Shown: positions 36,000-46,269, counted from the first letter of the stretch. The stretch: DNA of 64,000 nt from Rhodobacteraceae bacterium Alg231-04 (GCA_900143635.1 FREY01000001.1:11-64010); one strand, 5' to 3'. The notes: a model not told the origin generated them from the sequence alone. Made by a program: numbers and translations.

Positions 36000-37019
36000 A
36001 TGACTGCTGCCTCGACAACAACGCTCTCACTTGCCGAGGTACGTGCCCTGGCCAAATCCGTCCTCTTGTCTGTCGGCATGGATGAGGGCGGCAGCGACGT
36101 CCTTGCTGATATCGTCACCAGTTCTGAGCGCGACGGCCCGCGCAGCCATGGCCTGCGGATGCTGCCTGTTTATGCGCAAAGCTTTACGTCCGGCTATGCC
36201 AACGCGGCGGCGGCGCCCTTGGTGGAGCGGATTGCGCCCTCCGTTTTGCGCGGCGATGCTGACAACGGCTATTATCAAATTGCCGCGGCAGCGGCGCGCG
36301 ACGACCTGATTGCCCTTGCGCGCGAAAACGGTCTGGCCGCCTTTGCTTGCGCCAATTGCCACCATCTGGGCGGTTTGCGCTTTGACACCGAACCCTTGGC
36401 CGAGGCCGGTTTGGTGGCGCTGGCGGTGATCAATTCGCTGTCGATGGTGGTGCCGCAGGGCGGGGTGCGCCCGGTCTTTGGCACCAATCCGATGTCATTT
36501 GCCTGCCCGCGCCCTGGCGGTGCACCAGTGGTCTGGGATCAGGCATCCTCTATGGTGGCGTTGATGGATATCCGGATGGCTGCCGCCGAAGGCCACGATC
36601 TGTCACACCCGGCCGGGTTGGATGCGCAAGGCGCGCCCAGCACTGATCCAAATGCCATTCTGGACACCCGTGCCCTGTTGCCCTTTGGCGACCACAAAGG
36701 AGCCGCCATCGCCTTTATGGTTGAGGTGCTGGGCGCGGCGCTGGCTGGCGGCACCCTGTCGGTGGACAACGCTGAACGCACCTCGTTTGATGCGCTCAAC
36801 ATCAAGGGGGGTGCGACACTTATTGCGATTGATCCAAGCCGCTTTGGCAATGCGGCCTTTGGCGACTACATCACCCGCATCTGCGCTGAGATTGAAGGCA
36901 ATGGCGATGCCCGCGTGCCAGGTGACGGGCGGCTTAAGAAACGTGCCAGCGCAACGGCCAAGGGCGTTTTGGTCAGCACGGAACTGTTGGCGCAGCTCAA
37001 GGCAATGGTCACACGTTAA
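36000..37019 (+). CDS. Ldh2 family malate/L-lactate/ureidoglycolate-type dehydrogenase
   Basis: A 339-residue NAD(P)-dependent oxidoreductase of the Ldh2/MdhG (type 2 malate/lactate dehydrogenase) fold, a family that includes ureidoglycolate, delta1-piperideine-2-carboxylate and sulfolactate dehydrogenases. Visible family segments are SSERDGPRSHGLRML, ANCHHLGGL with the catalytic His, FGTNPMSFACPRPGG for cofactor, and LLPFGDHKGAAIAFM. The ATG at 36000 follows GGACGGG. It stands alone, convergent with the aldehyde dehydrogenase gene, so its substrate is not indicated. Confidence 0.88.
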   Translation: MTAASTTTLSLAEVRALAKSVLLSVGMDEGGSDVLADIVTSSERDGPRSHGLRMLPVYAQSFTSGYANAAAAPLVERIAPSVLRGDADNGYYQIAAAAARDDLIALARENGLAAFACANCHHLGGLRFDTEPLAEAGLVALAVINSLSMVVPQGGVRPVFGTNPMSFACPRPGGAPVVWDQASSMVALMDIRMAAAEGHDLSHPAGLDAQGAPSTDPNAILDTRALLPFGDHKGAAIAFMVEVLGAALAGGTLSVDNAERTSFDALNIKGGATLIAIDPSRFGNAAFGDYITRICAEIEGNGDARVPGDGRLKKRASATAKGVLVSTELLAQLKAMVTR

Positions 37020-37127
37020 GGACGCAAGTGCTGCCGGTCGGCATCGGAGTACCTAACCCGGACAGGTTCTGAGGCCCCAATGCGGCGACCTTGATTGTAC
37101 ACCGCGCGAACCGCGCAATGGCTGTAC

Positions 37128-37156
37128 GGGTGGCAGCACCAAGACTGCTGCCACCC
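37128..37156. terminator. Perfect 11-bp hairpin between convergent genes
   Basis: GGGTGGCAGCA pairs perfectly with TGCTGCCACCC around a 7-base loop, followed by a short T-rich run on the + strand. It lies between the stop codons of the Ldh2-type gene and the aldehyde dehydrogenase gene, so it should terminate the former. Confidence 0.8.
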
Positions 37157-37164
37157 ATGTTTTC

Positions 37165-38688
37165 CTAGAAGAAACCCAGTTTGTTGGGGTTATAGCTCAT
37201 CAGGATGTTCTTGGTCTGCTGGTAGTGGTCCAGCATCATCTTGTGGTTCTCACGTCCGATGCCCGACTGTTTATAGCCGCCAAAGGCCGCGTGGGCGGGG
37301 TAGGCATGGTAGTTGTTGACCCAGACGCGGCCTGCTTCGATGGCCCGGCCAAAGCGATAGCAGGTGTTGGCATCGCGCGACCAGACGCCGGCGCCCAGCC
37401 CGTACATGGTGTCATTGGCGATCGCCAGCGCCTCTTCTTCGGTCTTGAAGGTGGTCACAGAGACGACGGGGCCAAAGATCTCCTCCTGGAAAACGCGCAT
37501 TTTGTTGTGGCCCTTCAGGATGGTGGGCTGCACATAGTTACCGCCCGACAGTTCGCCACTGAACTGGGCTGCATCACCCCCCACAAGAACCTCAGCGCCT
37601 TCTTCGCGGCCAATGGTCAGGTAGGACAGGATTTTCTCCTGCTGTTCAGTGCTGGCCTGCGCGCCGACCATGGTGTCGGGGTTGCGCGGGTCGCCCTGTT
37701 TGATCGCCTTCACCCGTTCGATGCAGCGGGCGATGAATTCGTCATAGATGTCTTCCTGAACCAGCGCGCGCGAGGGGCAGGTGCAGACCTCGCCCTGATT
37801 GAAGGCAAACAGCACAAAGCCTTCGACGGCCTTGTCCAGAAAGGCATCGTCCTTGGCCATCACATCAGAGAAGAAGATGTTCGGGCTTTTGCCGCCCAGT
37901 TCCAGCGTGACCGGGATCAGGTTGGCAGTGGCGGCTTCCATGATCTTGCGGCCAGTGGCGGTAGAGCCGGTAAAGGCGATCTTGGCAATGCGGTCTGACC
38001 CGGCCAGCGCCGATCCGACCTCTGCGCCATATCCGTTGACGATGTTGAGGACGCCAGCGGGCAGAAATTCAGCTATAATCTCGGCCAGGATCATGATTGC
38101 GGCCGGGGTCTGTTCCGCTGGTTTCAGCACAATGCAGTTGCCTGCGGCCAGGGCAGGCGCCAGTTTCCAAGCCGCCATCAGGATGGAGAAGTTCCACGGG
38201 ATGATCTGGCCAACAACGCCCAGCGGTTCATGGAAATGATAGGCGATCGTGTCCGCGTCGATCTCGCTCATATTGCCTTCCTGGGCCCGCAGCGTGCCGG
38301 CGAAATAGCGAAAGTGGTCTGCCGACAGCGGGATGTCAGCGGCCATTGTCTCGCGGATCGGTTTGCCATTGTCCCAAGTCTCGGCCTGCGCAAGACGCTC
38401 AAGGTTGGCGTCAATCGCATCGGCGATCTTCAGCAGCAGGTTGGAGCGTTCGGCGGCGGATGTCTTGCCCCAGCCCTCCTTGGCGGCATGGGCTGCATCC
38501 AGCGCCAGCTCGACATCGGCAGCATCTGAGCGCGCGCATTCAGTGATTTTTTCGCCGGTGATAGGCGTCACATTGGCAAAATAGCGGCCATTCACCGGGG
38601 GGGTGAATTTCCCGCCGATGAAGTTGTCATAACGTGCGTTGAACGGCGACACATAGGTGCCGGTATCTGTGTGGGTCATATCGTTCAT
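37165..38688 (-). CDS. NAD-dependent aldehyde dehydrogenase (AcoD/ExaC type)
   Basis: A 507-residue aldehyde dehydrogenase: [13 protein letters not shown] for cofactor, the FTGSTATG Rossmann turn, catalytic Glu in [12 protein letters not shown] and catalytic Cys in [11 protein letters not shown]. The ATG at 38688 follows GGAGGAAACCAA. The class matches acetaldehyde dehydrogenases that pair with AcoR-type regulators, and such a regulator gene lies directly upstream on the same strand. It likely oxidises acetaldehyde or another short aldehyde to the acid. Confidence 0.92.
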   Translation of the reverse strand: MNDMTHTDTGTYVSPFNARYDNFIGGKFTPPVNGRYFANVTPITGEKITECARSDAADVELALDAAHAAKEGWGKTSAAERSNLLLKIADAIDANLERLAQAETWDNGKPIRETMAADIPLSADHFRYFAGTLRAQEGNMSEIDADTIAYHFHEPLGVVGQIIPWNFSILMAAWKLAPALAAGNCIVLKPAEQTPAAIMILAEIIAEFLPAGVLNIVNGYGAEVGSALAGSDRIAKIAFTGSTATGRKIMEAATANLIPVTLELGGKSPNIFFSDVMAKDDAFLDKAVEGFVLFAFNQGEVCTCPSRALVQEDIYDEFIARCIERVKAIKQGDPRNPDTMVGAQASTEQQEKILSYLTIGREEGAEVLVGGDAAQFSGELSGGNYVQPTILKGHNKMRVFQEEIFGPVVSVTTFKTEEEALAIANDTMYGLGAGVWSRDANTCYRFGRAIEAGRVWVNNYHAYPAHAAFGGYKQSGIGRENHKMMLDHYQQTKNILMSYNPNKLGFF

Positions 38689-38815
38689 TTGGTTTCCTCC
38701 TCGCAAACCGGGACCTCCTCCCGGATTGCAAACAGGCTGGCGCAAGGGCGGACCCAAGTCAGCCGAACCAAAACGACGATTTGTAGAAGGTGTCTCAGGA
38801 GTGAGACAGGTCGGA

Positions 38816-39775
38816 TCAGCTTTGATCGAGGCCGAGCCGTTTCATCCGCCGGTAAAGGGTGGCGCGGCCAATACCCAGCTGGCGGGCGGCCTGAGACACA
38901 TTGCCATCGGCACGGGCCAAGGCCCGCACCACGGCGGCGCGTTCAGCCTTTTCAAACCCGGTAGGGCCGTCTTCGCGCCCCAGAATGTCAGAGGCCGGGC
39001 GGGGGGTAAGCGCGCCGGTGGCACCCAGCCCAAACACCCGGCGGGCCTCGCGGGTGGCCCCGATGATCAGGTCGTCCTCATCAATGGCCAACAGGGTGGC
39101 AGCATCGGCGTCGTCGCTTTCGGCCACGACAATGCGGGTGCGGTCATAGGCGGCGCGAAAATTGGCCTCCTCAATGGCGCGCGCCGTCTGCACGACCTGC
39201 GCCCCGATCAGACGATTGAATGCCTCGGTCTGGTCGGCCCGCGCCGAGGACACATCAAGGGCGGCCATGATTTGCCCATCGGCTCCGTAGATCGGCGCGT
39301 CGATGCAGCTCATCGCGGTGTTGCGGGCGAAGAAATGTTCGTCGCGGTGGATGATCACGCTGCGCTGTTCGGTCAGGCAGGTGCCGATACCATTGGTGCC
39401 TTCACGTTCTTCGCTCCAATGGGCACCAACACAGAGCCCCCAGGAGGCAAAGACCGGCGCGTCCGCTTCGGACAGGCGCTGATCCAGCACGACGCCGTCA
39501 TCATCAGTCAGCAGAACGGCACAGCCTGATTGGCCAACAAGAGAGAACAGGCTGTCCAGCCTTGGTGCCGCCACGGTCATGAATTTTTCCAGCACTTCCA
39601 GCCGTTCGCGCAGATGGCTGCCGCCAACATGTTCCGGTTCGCGGATTTCGCCGGGATCCAGTCCGTGTTTGTCGGCAGATCTGCGCCAGCTTGCGGCCAG
39701 CCGTGACCGCGCCGCCGCGGATGACGAATTCGCGACCGCCAGAACCTTTTCAACATGAGCCGCTTTTGCCGGCAT
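38816..39775 (-). CDS. AcoR-like GAF regulator lacking the AAA+ domain
   Basis: A 319-residue regulator with the AcoR-type N-terminal GAF sensor ([10 protein letters not shown], then [16 protein letters not shown]) and a C-terminal Fis-type helix-turn-helix ([25 protein letters not shown] split across the last 40 residues). The central sigma54 AAA+ module with GAFTGA and Walker motifs, expected between them, is absent and the protein is half the usual length. It therefore cannot act as a classic sigma54 activator. Directly upstream of the aldehyde dehydrogenase gene. Confidence 0.87.
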   Translation of the reverse strand: MPAKAAHVEKVLAVANSSSAAARSRLAASWRRSADKHGLDPGEIREPEHVGGSHLRERLEVLEKFMTVAAPRLDSLFSLVGQSGCAVLLTDDDGVVLDQRLSEADAPVFASWGLCVGAHWSEEREGTNGIGTCLTEQRSVIIHRDEHFFARNTAMSCIDAPIYGADGQIMAALDVSSARADQTEAFNRLIGAQVVQTARAIEEANFRAAYDRTRIVVAESDDADAATLLAIDEDDLIIGATREARRVFGLGATGALTPRPASDILGREDGPTGFEKAERAAVVRALARADGNVSQAARQLGIGRATLYRRMKRLGLDQS

Positions 39776-39883
39776 AACTCTCCACCATCCGGGGCCGTTG
39801 CGGCACGTTAGGCCAACTTACCAAATGGCGCAAATGATGAAATCCAAGCCAGACAATCTACCGCAGCGCGTTTCCGAGGCGGG

Positions 39884-40864
39884 CTACGTGTCTGGCACCA
39901 GCACCCGATGGCCCAGAATCGAGGCCGCACCGGACAGTCCGATCAGGCCGGAGCGATGCACATAGACGTCATATTGCGCGCGCAGCGCCTGAAACCGCCC
40001 GCCGGCGTCCAAATGGGCAAGGAAGTCGTTGTCGAACAGCCACCCATTGCGCTGCGCGACGCCGCCACAGAAAAAGATCCCTCCGGTGGCATTGAACAAA
40101 ATCGCAAAATCGCCCGCCAATGCGGCCAGATGACGTTTGAATATCTGTGCGGTCGCTACTGCGATCGGGTCTGATCCTGCGTTGGCCGAAGCCATAATGA
40201 CGGAGCTGTTCGCCTGTTCAGGCCTGCGGCCTTCCACGGCGGCAATGGCGCGGTAGAGGTAGGGGATACCGGTGCCGCTCAGCAGGGTTTCCGCTTCGAC
40301 GCAAAGGCTGTCACCGAACACGGTTTCTGGCCAGAGTCTGGTCAGGGCTTCAAAGACCGCAACTTCGAACCGTGATCTCGGGCCGATGCCCACATGGCCC
40401 CCTTCGCAAGGGTGACAGGTGAAGCCACCGGTGCCATCCTTCAGCAGGCAGCCCACACCCAGCCCGGTGCCCGGCCCGTTCACCAGCCGGTTGCCCGCTT
40501 TCAGATCAGCGGTGCCGCGAATAGTCTTCAGCCCATCGGCCTGCACGGTGGCCGTGGCCTGAGCGACCGCCTCAAAATCATTGAGCAGCCGGACCGAGGC
40601 CGTGCCCAGCCGCCGCTGCAGACTGTCAGCGATAAGAGTTTGACCAATGTTGGTCAGTGCCGCAGACGTGCCATTTGTGGGGCCGGCAACGGCCAATGCG
40701 GCCCGGTCCAGCGCGGCGGGACTGCGCGCAGTATAATCTGCCAGGACATCCTCAAGATCACCGCAGGTGTTGGTGTCGAGGATAGTCAGCCCCTCCAGCC
40801 TGCCCTGAACAACAAAGGCCATTCGGGTGCGGGTGCCGCCAATGTCGGCTACGAAATCAGCCAT
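39884..40864 (-). CDS. glk: Glucokinase (ROK-independent, Glk family)
   Basis: A 326-residue Glk-family hexokinase-fold enzyme: phosphate motif DIGGTRTRMA at the N-terminus, the GPGTGLGVG loop, and sugar-binding EGGHVGIGP with its Glu and His. It phosphorylates glucose with ATP to glucose 6-phosphate in the cytoplasm. The start is the ATG at 40864 after GAAGG; the long in-frame extension to 41422 overlaps a LysR remnant and is rejected. It is monocistronic in this window. Confidence 0.9.
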   Translation of the reverse strand: MADFVADIGGTRTRMAFVVQGRLEGLTILDTNTCGDLEDVLADYTARSPAALDRAALAVAGPTNGTSAALTNIGQTLIADSLQRRLGTASVRLLNDFEAVAQATATVQADGLKTIRGTADLKAGNRLVNGPGTGLGVGCLLKDGTGGFTCHPCEGGHVGIGPRSRFEVAVFEALTRLWPETVFGDSLCVEAETLLSGTGIPYLYRAIAAVEGRRPEQANSSVIMASANAGSDPIAVATAQIFKRHLAALAGDFAILFNATGGIFFCGGVAQRNGWLFDNDFLAHLDAGGRFQALRAQYDVYVHRSGLIGLSGAASILGHRVLVPDT

Positions 40865-40960
40865 TGTGCCTTCTTTCTTATGGGTCTTTCCAACCGCCCC
40901 TCGGCATGGTGTTGCACGCCGGGGGCAGTTGCACCCTTGGGCAGGTTTCTCCCGGCGTGA

Positions 40961-41353
40961 TTTGCCGGTCAGGCCAGCGCACTGAGCGGTCGAAAAAGCG
41001 TCTCCGTTGAGGAGCCTGGGGCGGTGGACTGGGTCGGTTTCCACGGCGACGACAGCCTGTTTCACAACGCGCACAACCTGATGGCGCGGCATGGCCTGCC
41101 CGCGCCTAACATTGTGATGCGCACCAATTCTATCGTGGCGCTGACAGAGTTTGTGGCCGACACAAATGCGGTGACCGTCGTCACCAAGCACCTCGCCGAA
41201 AAGATGAAACCGGCCGGGCTGAGCAGCCTGAATGTCGAGAAACCCCTGTGGGACATACCAGTCAGCCTGATTTCCCGTCAAATCGCCTGGGACATGGACC
41301 CGATGCGCTGTTTCAGGCAGCTGGTGAACGACGGCCTGCGCGAGATCCTGTGA
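40961..41353 (+). pseudogene. LysR effector-domain remnant
   Basis: An open frame from 40961 ends at 41353 and reads the C-terminal two-thirds of a LysR effector domain: SGRKSVSVEEPGAV, then DWVGFHGDDSLFHNA, ALTEFVADTNAVTVVTK and PLWDIPVSLISR. No DNA-binding domain precedes it; upstream is the divergent glucokinase gene. The frame is intact but starts without a likely initiation site, so it is best called a decayed fragment. Confidence 0.75.
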
Positions 41354-41467
41354 TCGCAGTCGGGCAGCGACGACCTGCGGCTGTCCGGGACGCAACAACG
41401 GGGTTTCCTTTGAGGGGGGCACGGTCTAGTTTTTGCTGCGGCGCACTCCGCCGCTAGAGGAGCCAAT

Positions 41468-43525
41468 ATGCGCGTCAATGTGGGGATCGCCGTGTCATTG
41501 CTGGTGGCTTTTGCCATTGGTGTGTCCACTTTGGTCGTCCATTCCCTGTGGTGGACAACGGCGCGCGACAACAGCCGGATGCTGGCGGCTGAAATCAACA
41601 GTCAGATCGCTGATACCGTGCGCGTAGAGGTCGGGCTGACCCTGCGCTCTGCCGAAGCGGCCTGGGCGGCGGTGCGCACTATCTTTGTGCAGGACGTCAT
41701 CAAGACCCGGCAGGCCGACAAGCGAGAGTTTGTGTTTCTGTCGCAACTGCAGGCGCAGCCCAATATCTCCTGGATCATGTTCGGCTGGGAGGACGGCGAT
41801 TATTTTGCCGCCCATCGGCGCGGCGATCACGGGCTTGAGATGATCGAAATCGACGATGCCATCCACAATCGGATGAAGCGGTCGGATCGCTACATCTTCA
41901 TTCCTGGCGACATTCAGTTCGAAGAACGCATGTTCACCCCAACCATTTATGATCCGCGCCGGACCAGGTGGTTTCGCGATTTCATCGACGGCGACGACCC
42001 GGATTGGGTGGATTCGCGCGATCTGCCGGGCATCCACAAAGAGGCTTATGCTTTTTCTGGTCCGGTTGATGTGAACCGAAAACGGCAGGGCGTTCTGGCG
42101 GTTGTGATCGAGGCGGATCGGCTCTCGCGGTTTCTGGGCAGCCTGCGGCCAGGTGAATTTGGCGCCGCCTTCATTCTGGACGCGGATGGCAAGGTGATCG
42201 CGGCGCCGGATCCCAACGCGGATGAGATCACTCCGGCGCGCATGGGCGAGGGCGCGCTCTATGAGGTGGCCACAATGGCCGGGCAACAGTTGATGGGTCC
42301 TGCGGCAGCGGGGCCGGCCTTGGGATCCACATCCCGGATCGTCAGTGATGATACGGCCTATGCGGTGGCGCTGACACCGCTCGGATTTTATGGCTGGCGG
42401 GTGGCTACGGTGATCCCGGAGGCGGCGTTTCTGTCGGACATCGACCATACCCTGAAGCGGCTGATCTACCTGTTGATCGGCGTCGTGCTTGCCGCAACAG
42501 GTCTTGCGATCTGGCTGGTGCGGCGGGTTGTGTCCAGACCCTTGGCGCAGATCGTCGATGACCTGAACCGGGTCGAACGTTTCGACGTCGAACAGATAAC
42601 GCCGCGCCGGTCCAAATTGTCAGAGCTTGCAGATCTTTCCGCTGCAACCGCCAATATGGCCTCCGGCCTTTCGGCCTTTCGCAAATACCTGCCGGCCGAT
42701 TTGGTCCGGATGCTGGTGGCCGAGGGTATCCAAACCCAACCGGGTGGCAGCATGAAGCAGATTTCGGTGCTGTTCTGCGATGTCGCCGGTTTTACAGGCC
42801 TGTCTGAACGGATGGGCACAAATATCATCCCGCTGATGGAGGCCTATTTCAGTGCCACCTCCAACGCTGTGACCCGCCACAATGGCACCATCGACAAATT
42901 CATTGGCGATGGGCTGATGGCCTTCTGGGGCGCGCCGCGTCCAGACGAATTTCACGCCGCGAACGCCTGCCGCGCGGCGCTGGATCTTGTTTCTGCGGTT
43001 GCGGCGACGGGGATTTGCGATGATGCGGGGGAACCGCTGCGCATTAGGCTGGGGTTGAATTCAGGCGAGGCGCTGGTCGGCAATATCGGCTCTGAGCAGC
43101 GACTGAATTATACCGCAATGGGAGATGTGGTAAATGTTGCCAGCCGGTTGGAAGGCGCTAACAAGGCCTATGGCACAACGATCCTGATCGGCCCCGCAAC
43201 GCGGCAGGCAGCGGGAGATCAGATAGTGGTGCGGGAACTGGATACACTGGCCGTCTACGGGCGGGCAGGGGGATTGGTGGTCTACGAGCTGATTGCGATG
43301 GCTGAGGACGCCACAAGCCCGCCGGATTGGCTGCTGGCCTTTGAGGAAGGTCTGACACGATACCGGAGCAGAGATTTTGCCATGGCCGCTTCGCTATTCG
43401 AGCGCGCGGATCAGTGCCGTGGTGGTGATCCTGCCTCTGTGGTGATGAAGCGGCGCGCGACCCGATATCTGACTGCCCCTCCCGCGGCCGATTGGTCCGG
43501 CGTCGCAATCGGTGAGGCGAAATAG
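41468..43525 (+). CDS. Membrane class III adenylate cyclase
   Basis: A 685-residue sensor cyclase: N-terminal membrane helix (about 6-28), a periplasmic sensor of CHASE/Cache likeness (about 30-325), a second helix near 335-355, a HAMP-like linker, and a class III catalytic domain (about 430-600). Metal Asp residues are in FCDVAGFTG and GDGLMAFWG, the adenine-selecting Lys in IDKFIGDG, and the NVASRLEGA motif holds the transition-state Asn and Arg. It should make cAMP in response to an extracellular cue. The ATG follows AGAGGAG. Confidence 0.9.
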   Translation: MRVNVGIAVSLLVAFAIGVSTLVVHSLWWTTARDNSRMLAAEINSQIADTVRVEVGLTLRSAEAAWAAVRTIFVQDVIKTRQADKREFVFLSQLQAQPNISWIMFGWEDGDYFAAHRRGDHGLEMIEIDDAIHNRMKRSDRYIFIPGDIQFEERMFTPTIYDPRRTRWFRDFIDGDDPDWVDSRDLPGIHKEAYAFSGPVDVNRKRQGVLAVVIEADRLSRFLGSLRPGEFGAAFILDADGKVIAAPDPNADEITPARMGEGALYEVATMAGQQLMGPAAAGPALGSTSRIVSDDTAYAVALTPLGFYGWRVATVIPEAAFLSDIDHTLKRLIYLLIGVVLAATGLAIWLVRRVVSRPLAQIVDDLNRVERFDVEQITPRRSKLSELADLSAATANMASGLSAFRKYLPADLVRMLVAEGIQTQPGGSMKQISVLFCDVAGFTGLSERMGTNIIPLMEAYFSATSNAVTRHNGTIDKFIGDGLMAFWGAPRPDEFHAANACRAALDLVSAVAATGICDDAGEPLRIRLGLNSGEALVGNIGSEQRLNYTAMGDVVNVASRLEGANKAYGTTILIGPATRQAAGDQIVVRELDTLAVYGRAGGLVVYELIAMAEDATSPPDWLLAFEEGLTRYRSRDFAMAASLFERADQCRGGDPASVVMKRRATRYLTAPPAADWSGVAIGEAK

Positions 43526-43584
43526 CCGCAAGGCAGGAAGGACATTTCGAATAATCACCGGTCGGGCACGGCAGGCGCGGCCAG

Positions 43585-44787
43585 TCAGGCCGCCTCGGGC
43601 AGGGGGGACTGGCGATCAATGCGCAGAACATAGAGCGCGGCAACCAGCCCCAATAGTGAACAGAAGATCAGCATGGCCATCAAAATGGCGATGCCGTTGC
43701 CTTCGCTGATCAATGCTCCGGACAGCACCGTCAGTGCGGCGCCACCACCAACCTGCATCGCCCCGCTCAGCCCCGAGGCAGATCCGGCAAGCCGGGGGCG
43801 GACAGACATGGCGCCGGCGTTTCCGGCAGGCAGGGTAAGCCCATTGCCAATGCCGACAAATACAACCGAGGCAAAGAATGTGACGGGGTGAAACAGCCCC
43901 CCTGCCATCAGGGCCGCACCAACGCAAAGGCCCGCCAGCGTCAGCAGCCGGCCTATTGTCATTAGCGAGGACAATTGCAGACGGGCGGCGATTTGTCCGG
44001 AGACGAAATTGCCGAGGAAAAAACCGGCAGTGGTACACCCCATGCCAACACCCAGCCAGGCCGGCGACAGATCAAAGGCCGCTGATGCGGCCAGAGGGGC
44101 GCCGCCAAGGAAAATGAAAAACGTTCCCACGGAAAAAGCGGTGCATAGGGAATAGCCCCAGAACCGCCGCGATTGCAGCAGTTCGGGATAGGATTTGAAC
44201 TGGGCAGCAAACGTGGCGCTGGGGTGCTGATTTGTTTCCCCCACATCCAGCCATCCAAGGACAACCAGCCCAATGCCAAACACCGCATAAAGCGCAAAAG
44301 ACGCGCGCCAGTGGAGGAACTGCTCCAGCAAGCCGCCAACCATTGGCCCCATCATCGGCGCCACTGCCATGATCATCGCCACATAGCCCATCAGGCTGGC
44401 GGCCTGTTGTTTGTCATACATGTCGCTGATGATGGCCCGGCTGAGCACCGAGGCGGAAACAACCCCGGCCTGCAGCATTCGAAACAGCAAAAAGATCCAG
44501 ATGTTTTCTGCGAACAAACAGCCCACCGAAGCGATGGCAAAAACACCCAAGCCCACCAGCAATACTGGCCGCCGCCCATAACGATCCGAAAGCGGGCCCA
44601 TCACCAGCTGCAGAAGGGCCGAAACCGCGAGATACCCGGCTACCGAAATGTTGACGATGGCATAGCTGGTGTCAAAATCCACAGCCATCTGCGCCAGAGA
44701 AGGCAGAAACATGTTCAGCGACAACAGGGAAACTGCAGCCATCAGTATCAAGGTGATCACACGGGGCGGGCTGCGCCTGACCGACAT
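43585..44787 (-). CDS. Bcr/CflA-type major facilitator efflux pump
   Basis: A 400-residue, 12-helix drug:proton antiporter of the Bcr/CflA group: SLNMFLPSLAQMA in helix 1, GPLSDRYGRRPVLL in the helix 2-3 loop, and a second half starting near residue 200. The ATG at 44787 follows GGAGAG and is preferred to the frame start at 44868. Such pumps export drugs or excess metabolites. It is divergent from an outer-membrane barrel gene across a 400-bp region rich in inverted repeats. Confidence 0.88.
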   Translation of the reverse strand: MSVRRSPPRVITLILMAAVSLLSLNMFLPSLAQMAVDFDTSYAIVNISVAGYLAVSALLQLVMGPLSDRYGRRPVLLVGLGVFAIASVGCLFAENIWIFLLFRMLQAGVVSASVLSRAIISDMYDKQQAASLMGYVAMIMAVAPMMGPMVGGLLEQFLHWRASFALYAVFGIGLVVLGWLDVGETNQHPSATFAAQFKSYPELLQSRRFWGYSLCTAFSVGTFFIFLGGAPLAASAAFDLSPAWLGVGMGCTTAGFFLGNFVSGQIAARLQLSSLMTIGRLLTLAGLCVGAALMAGGLFHPVTFFASVVFVGIGNGLTLPAGNAGAMSVRPRLAGSASGLSGAMQVGGGAALTVLSGALISEGNGIAILMAMLIFCSLLGLVAALYVLRIDRQSPLPEAA

Positions 44788-45187
44788 TTTCAACTCTCCA
44801 TATTGGTCGCGGCAACAAAAGGGGCTCGCCAGAGGAATGTCGAGCGCAAAATCGCACTGTCCAACCAAAAAACATGCGCTGAAATTGGCCGGTGACCGGC
44901 GCTGTTTTTGGCGGGAAATGGCTTAGCCATGACGCGCATTCCTTTTCGAATAGACAGGCATGAGAGCTGGAATTAGGCAGGCCTCACACTGTTACACGGC
45001 GTATGGTATCGAGTGGTTTTTGTAACATTTTAGCGCCGTGTGACAGTTATGCCAATGGTCGGTTCCTTTGCATCATGCGTTGTACGAAAGAAAGCTCAGC
45101 CTGACTTTGCGGCTTGCTTCACGACATTTGTGCGGCATGTAATAGGCGGGCTGCCCGTTAGCAGCGTGTTGTAAGGTGACAGTGAAT
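44788..45187. promoter_or_regulatory. Divergent 400-bp region with a 14-bp inverted repeat and TGTNACA boxes
   Basis: No gene is present in this gap between the MFS pump (leftward) and the barrel protein (rightward). ACTGTTACACGGCG at 44988-45001 is repeated in inverted form at 45034-45047 with one mismatch. Three TGTNACA heptamers lie at 44990-44996, 45021-45027 and 45040-45046. The arrangement resembles an operator with several sites. Confidence 0.55.
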
Positions 45188-46066
45188 ATGAGTAGCTTTG
45201 TTCCAAAGTGGCAGCACCGGGGATGTGGCAAAAAACAGTTGCTGGCAGCGCTCGCCGCCGCCCTCTCATTGGCCGCGACACCGGGCTTTTCTGACAGCGC
45301 GGCGGGGCCAGATGTTGTAATGCCGGATGGGGAGCAGCTGAACGCCGAACCCGAGGCTGCCTCGCGGGACAACGATCTTTCCAGCAGCGCAAACGATCCG
45401 ACAGCGTCGCTGATGGCTTTTCAGCTGCAACATTACTACGCACCGAATTTGCACAACAGCGACGGATCGCGACGCTATACGCAGTTTCGCGCGGCGATCC
45501 CCTATCAGGCATTTGGCTATAATAATATTGCGCGCCTTACCCTGCCCTATTTCCATGATACCGGGAACGGAACGTCAGGTTTCGGAGATACGACTCTTTT
45601 TAACCTGACAACTTTCGATCGGGATTGGGGTCGTTTCGGGCTTGGCGCGGTTGCCCTGTTGCCGACCGGAGCCGAGGGGGTCAGCGCCGAGAAATGGGCG
45701 GTCGGTCCGGCACTGGGTTTTGTGGCCCAGACCAGCTGGGGTCTGGCAGGTGTGTTCAATCAAAACCTGTTCAACGTCGGCGGCGACAGCGCCAGCGCGG
45801 ACGTCAATGTTTCGGTCATTCAGCCGATCCTGAATGTGCAACTGGAGAATGGCTGGGCCATCGGGGCCTCTGAAATGAGCATCACTTATGATTGGGACCG
45901 CGGCGAGTTTGTCAGCCTGCCGATTGGGGTCTCTCTGTCAAAGCTTACCATGCCCGCAGGCAAACCGGTGCAGTGGATCCTGTCTTACGAGCGCAATTTC
46001 TATGACGAAGGCACGGGCCCCAAGGACACCATCGGACTGACGGCAAAATTGCTGGTGCCAAAATAG
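45188..46066 (+). CDS. Outer-membrane beta-barrel protein (MetA-pathway/transporter-like)
   Basis: A 292-residue exported protein: a Sec signal ending near GFSDS at about 30-34, then alternating beta strands with aromatic girdles (QHYYAPNLHNSDGSRRYTQFR; LTLPYFHDTGNGTSGFGDTT; a final KDTIGLTAKLLVPK strand). The pattern matches the phenol-degradation meta-pathway barrel family, of unknown transported substrate. The ATG at 45188 follows AAGGTGA. It lies ahead of the parvulin and HupE-like genes with a 200-base gap, so it may belong to the same surface system. Confidence 0.75.
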   Translation: MSSFVPKWQHRGCGKKQLLAALAAALSLAATPGFSDSAAGPDVVMPDGEQLNAEPEAASRDNDLSSSANDPTASLMAFQLQHYYAPNLHNSDGSRRYTQFRAAIPYQAFGYNNIARLTLPYFHDTGNGTSGFGDTTLFNLTTFDRDWGRFGLGAVALLPTGAEGVSAEKWAVGPALGFVAQTSWGLAGVFNQNLFNVGGDSASADVNVSVIQPILNVQLENGWAIGASEMSITYDWDRGEFVSLPIGVSLSKLTMPAGKPVQWILSYERNFYDEGTGPKDTIGLTAKLLVPK

Positions 46067-46269
46067 CTGCCCTGCCGGACTTTGGGCAGTAATGCTTTGA
46101 CGTTATTTGATTAATCAGGTGTGTGTTCCGCTTGCGTCTTGCCTGGGAAGGCTCCAGACTTACACAGGGTCCAAGGTTTCGGAAGGCCGGATTTCTGTAA
46201 AGGCGGCATAGGGCTGTGGCCCCAGCCGGTCACTTGATGGCCCACTGTTAATTGGGAGGTGCTGTTTTT

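Noticed and set aside
39884-41422. Full 512-residue frame over glucokinase
   Set aside because: Only the part from 40864 down has glucokinase motifs and a ribosome site; the rest is antisense to the LysR remnant.
46108-46117. TGATTAATCA palindrome upstream of the parvulin gene
   Set aside because: Perfect but only 10 bp, common by chance in AT-rich gaps, and not repeated near related genes.
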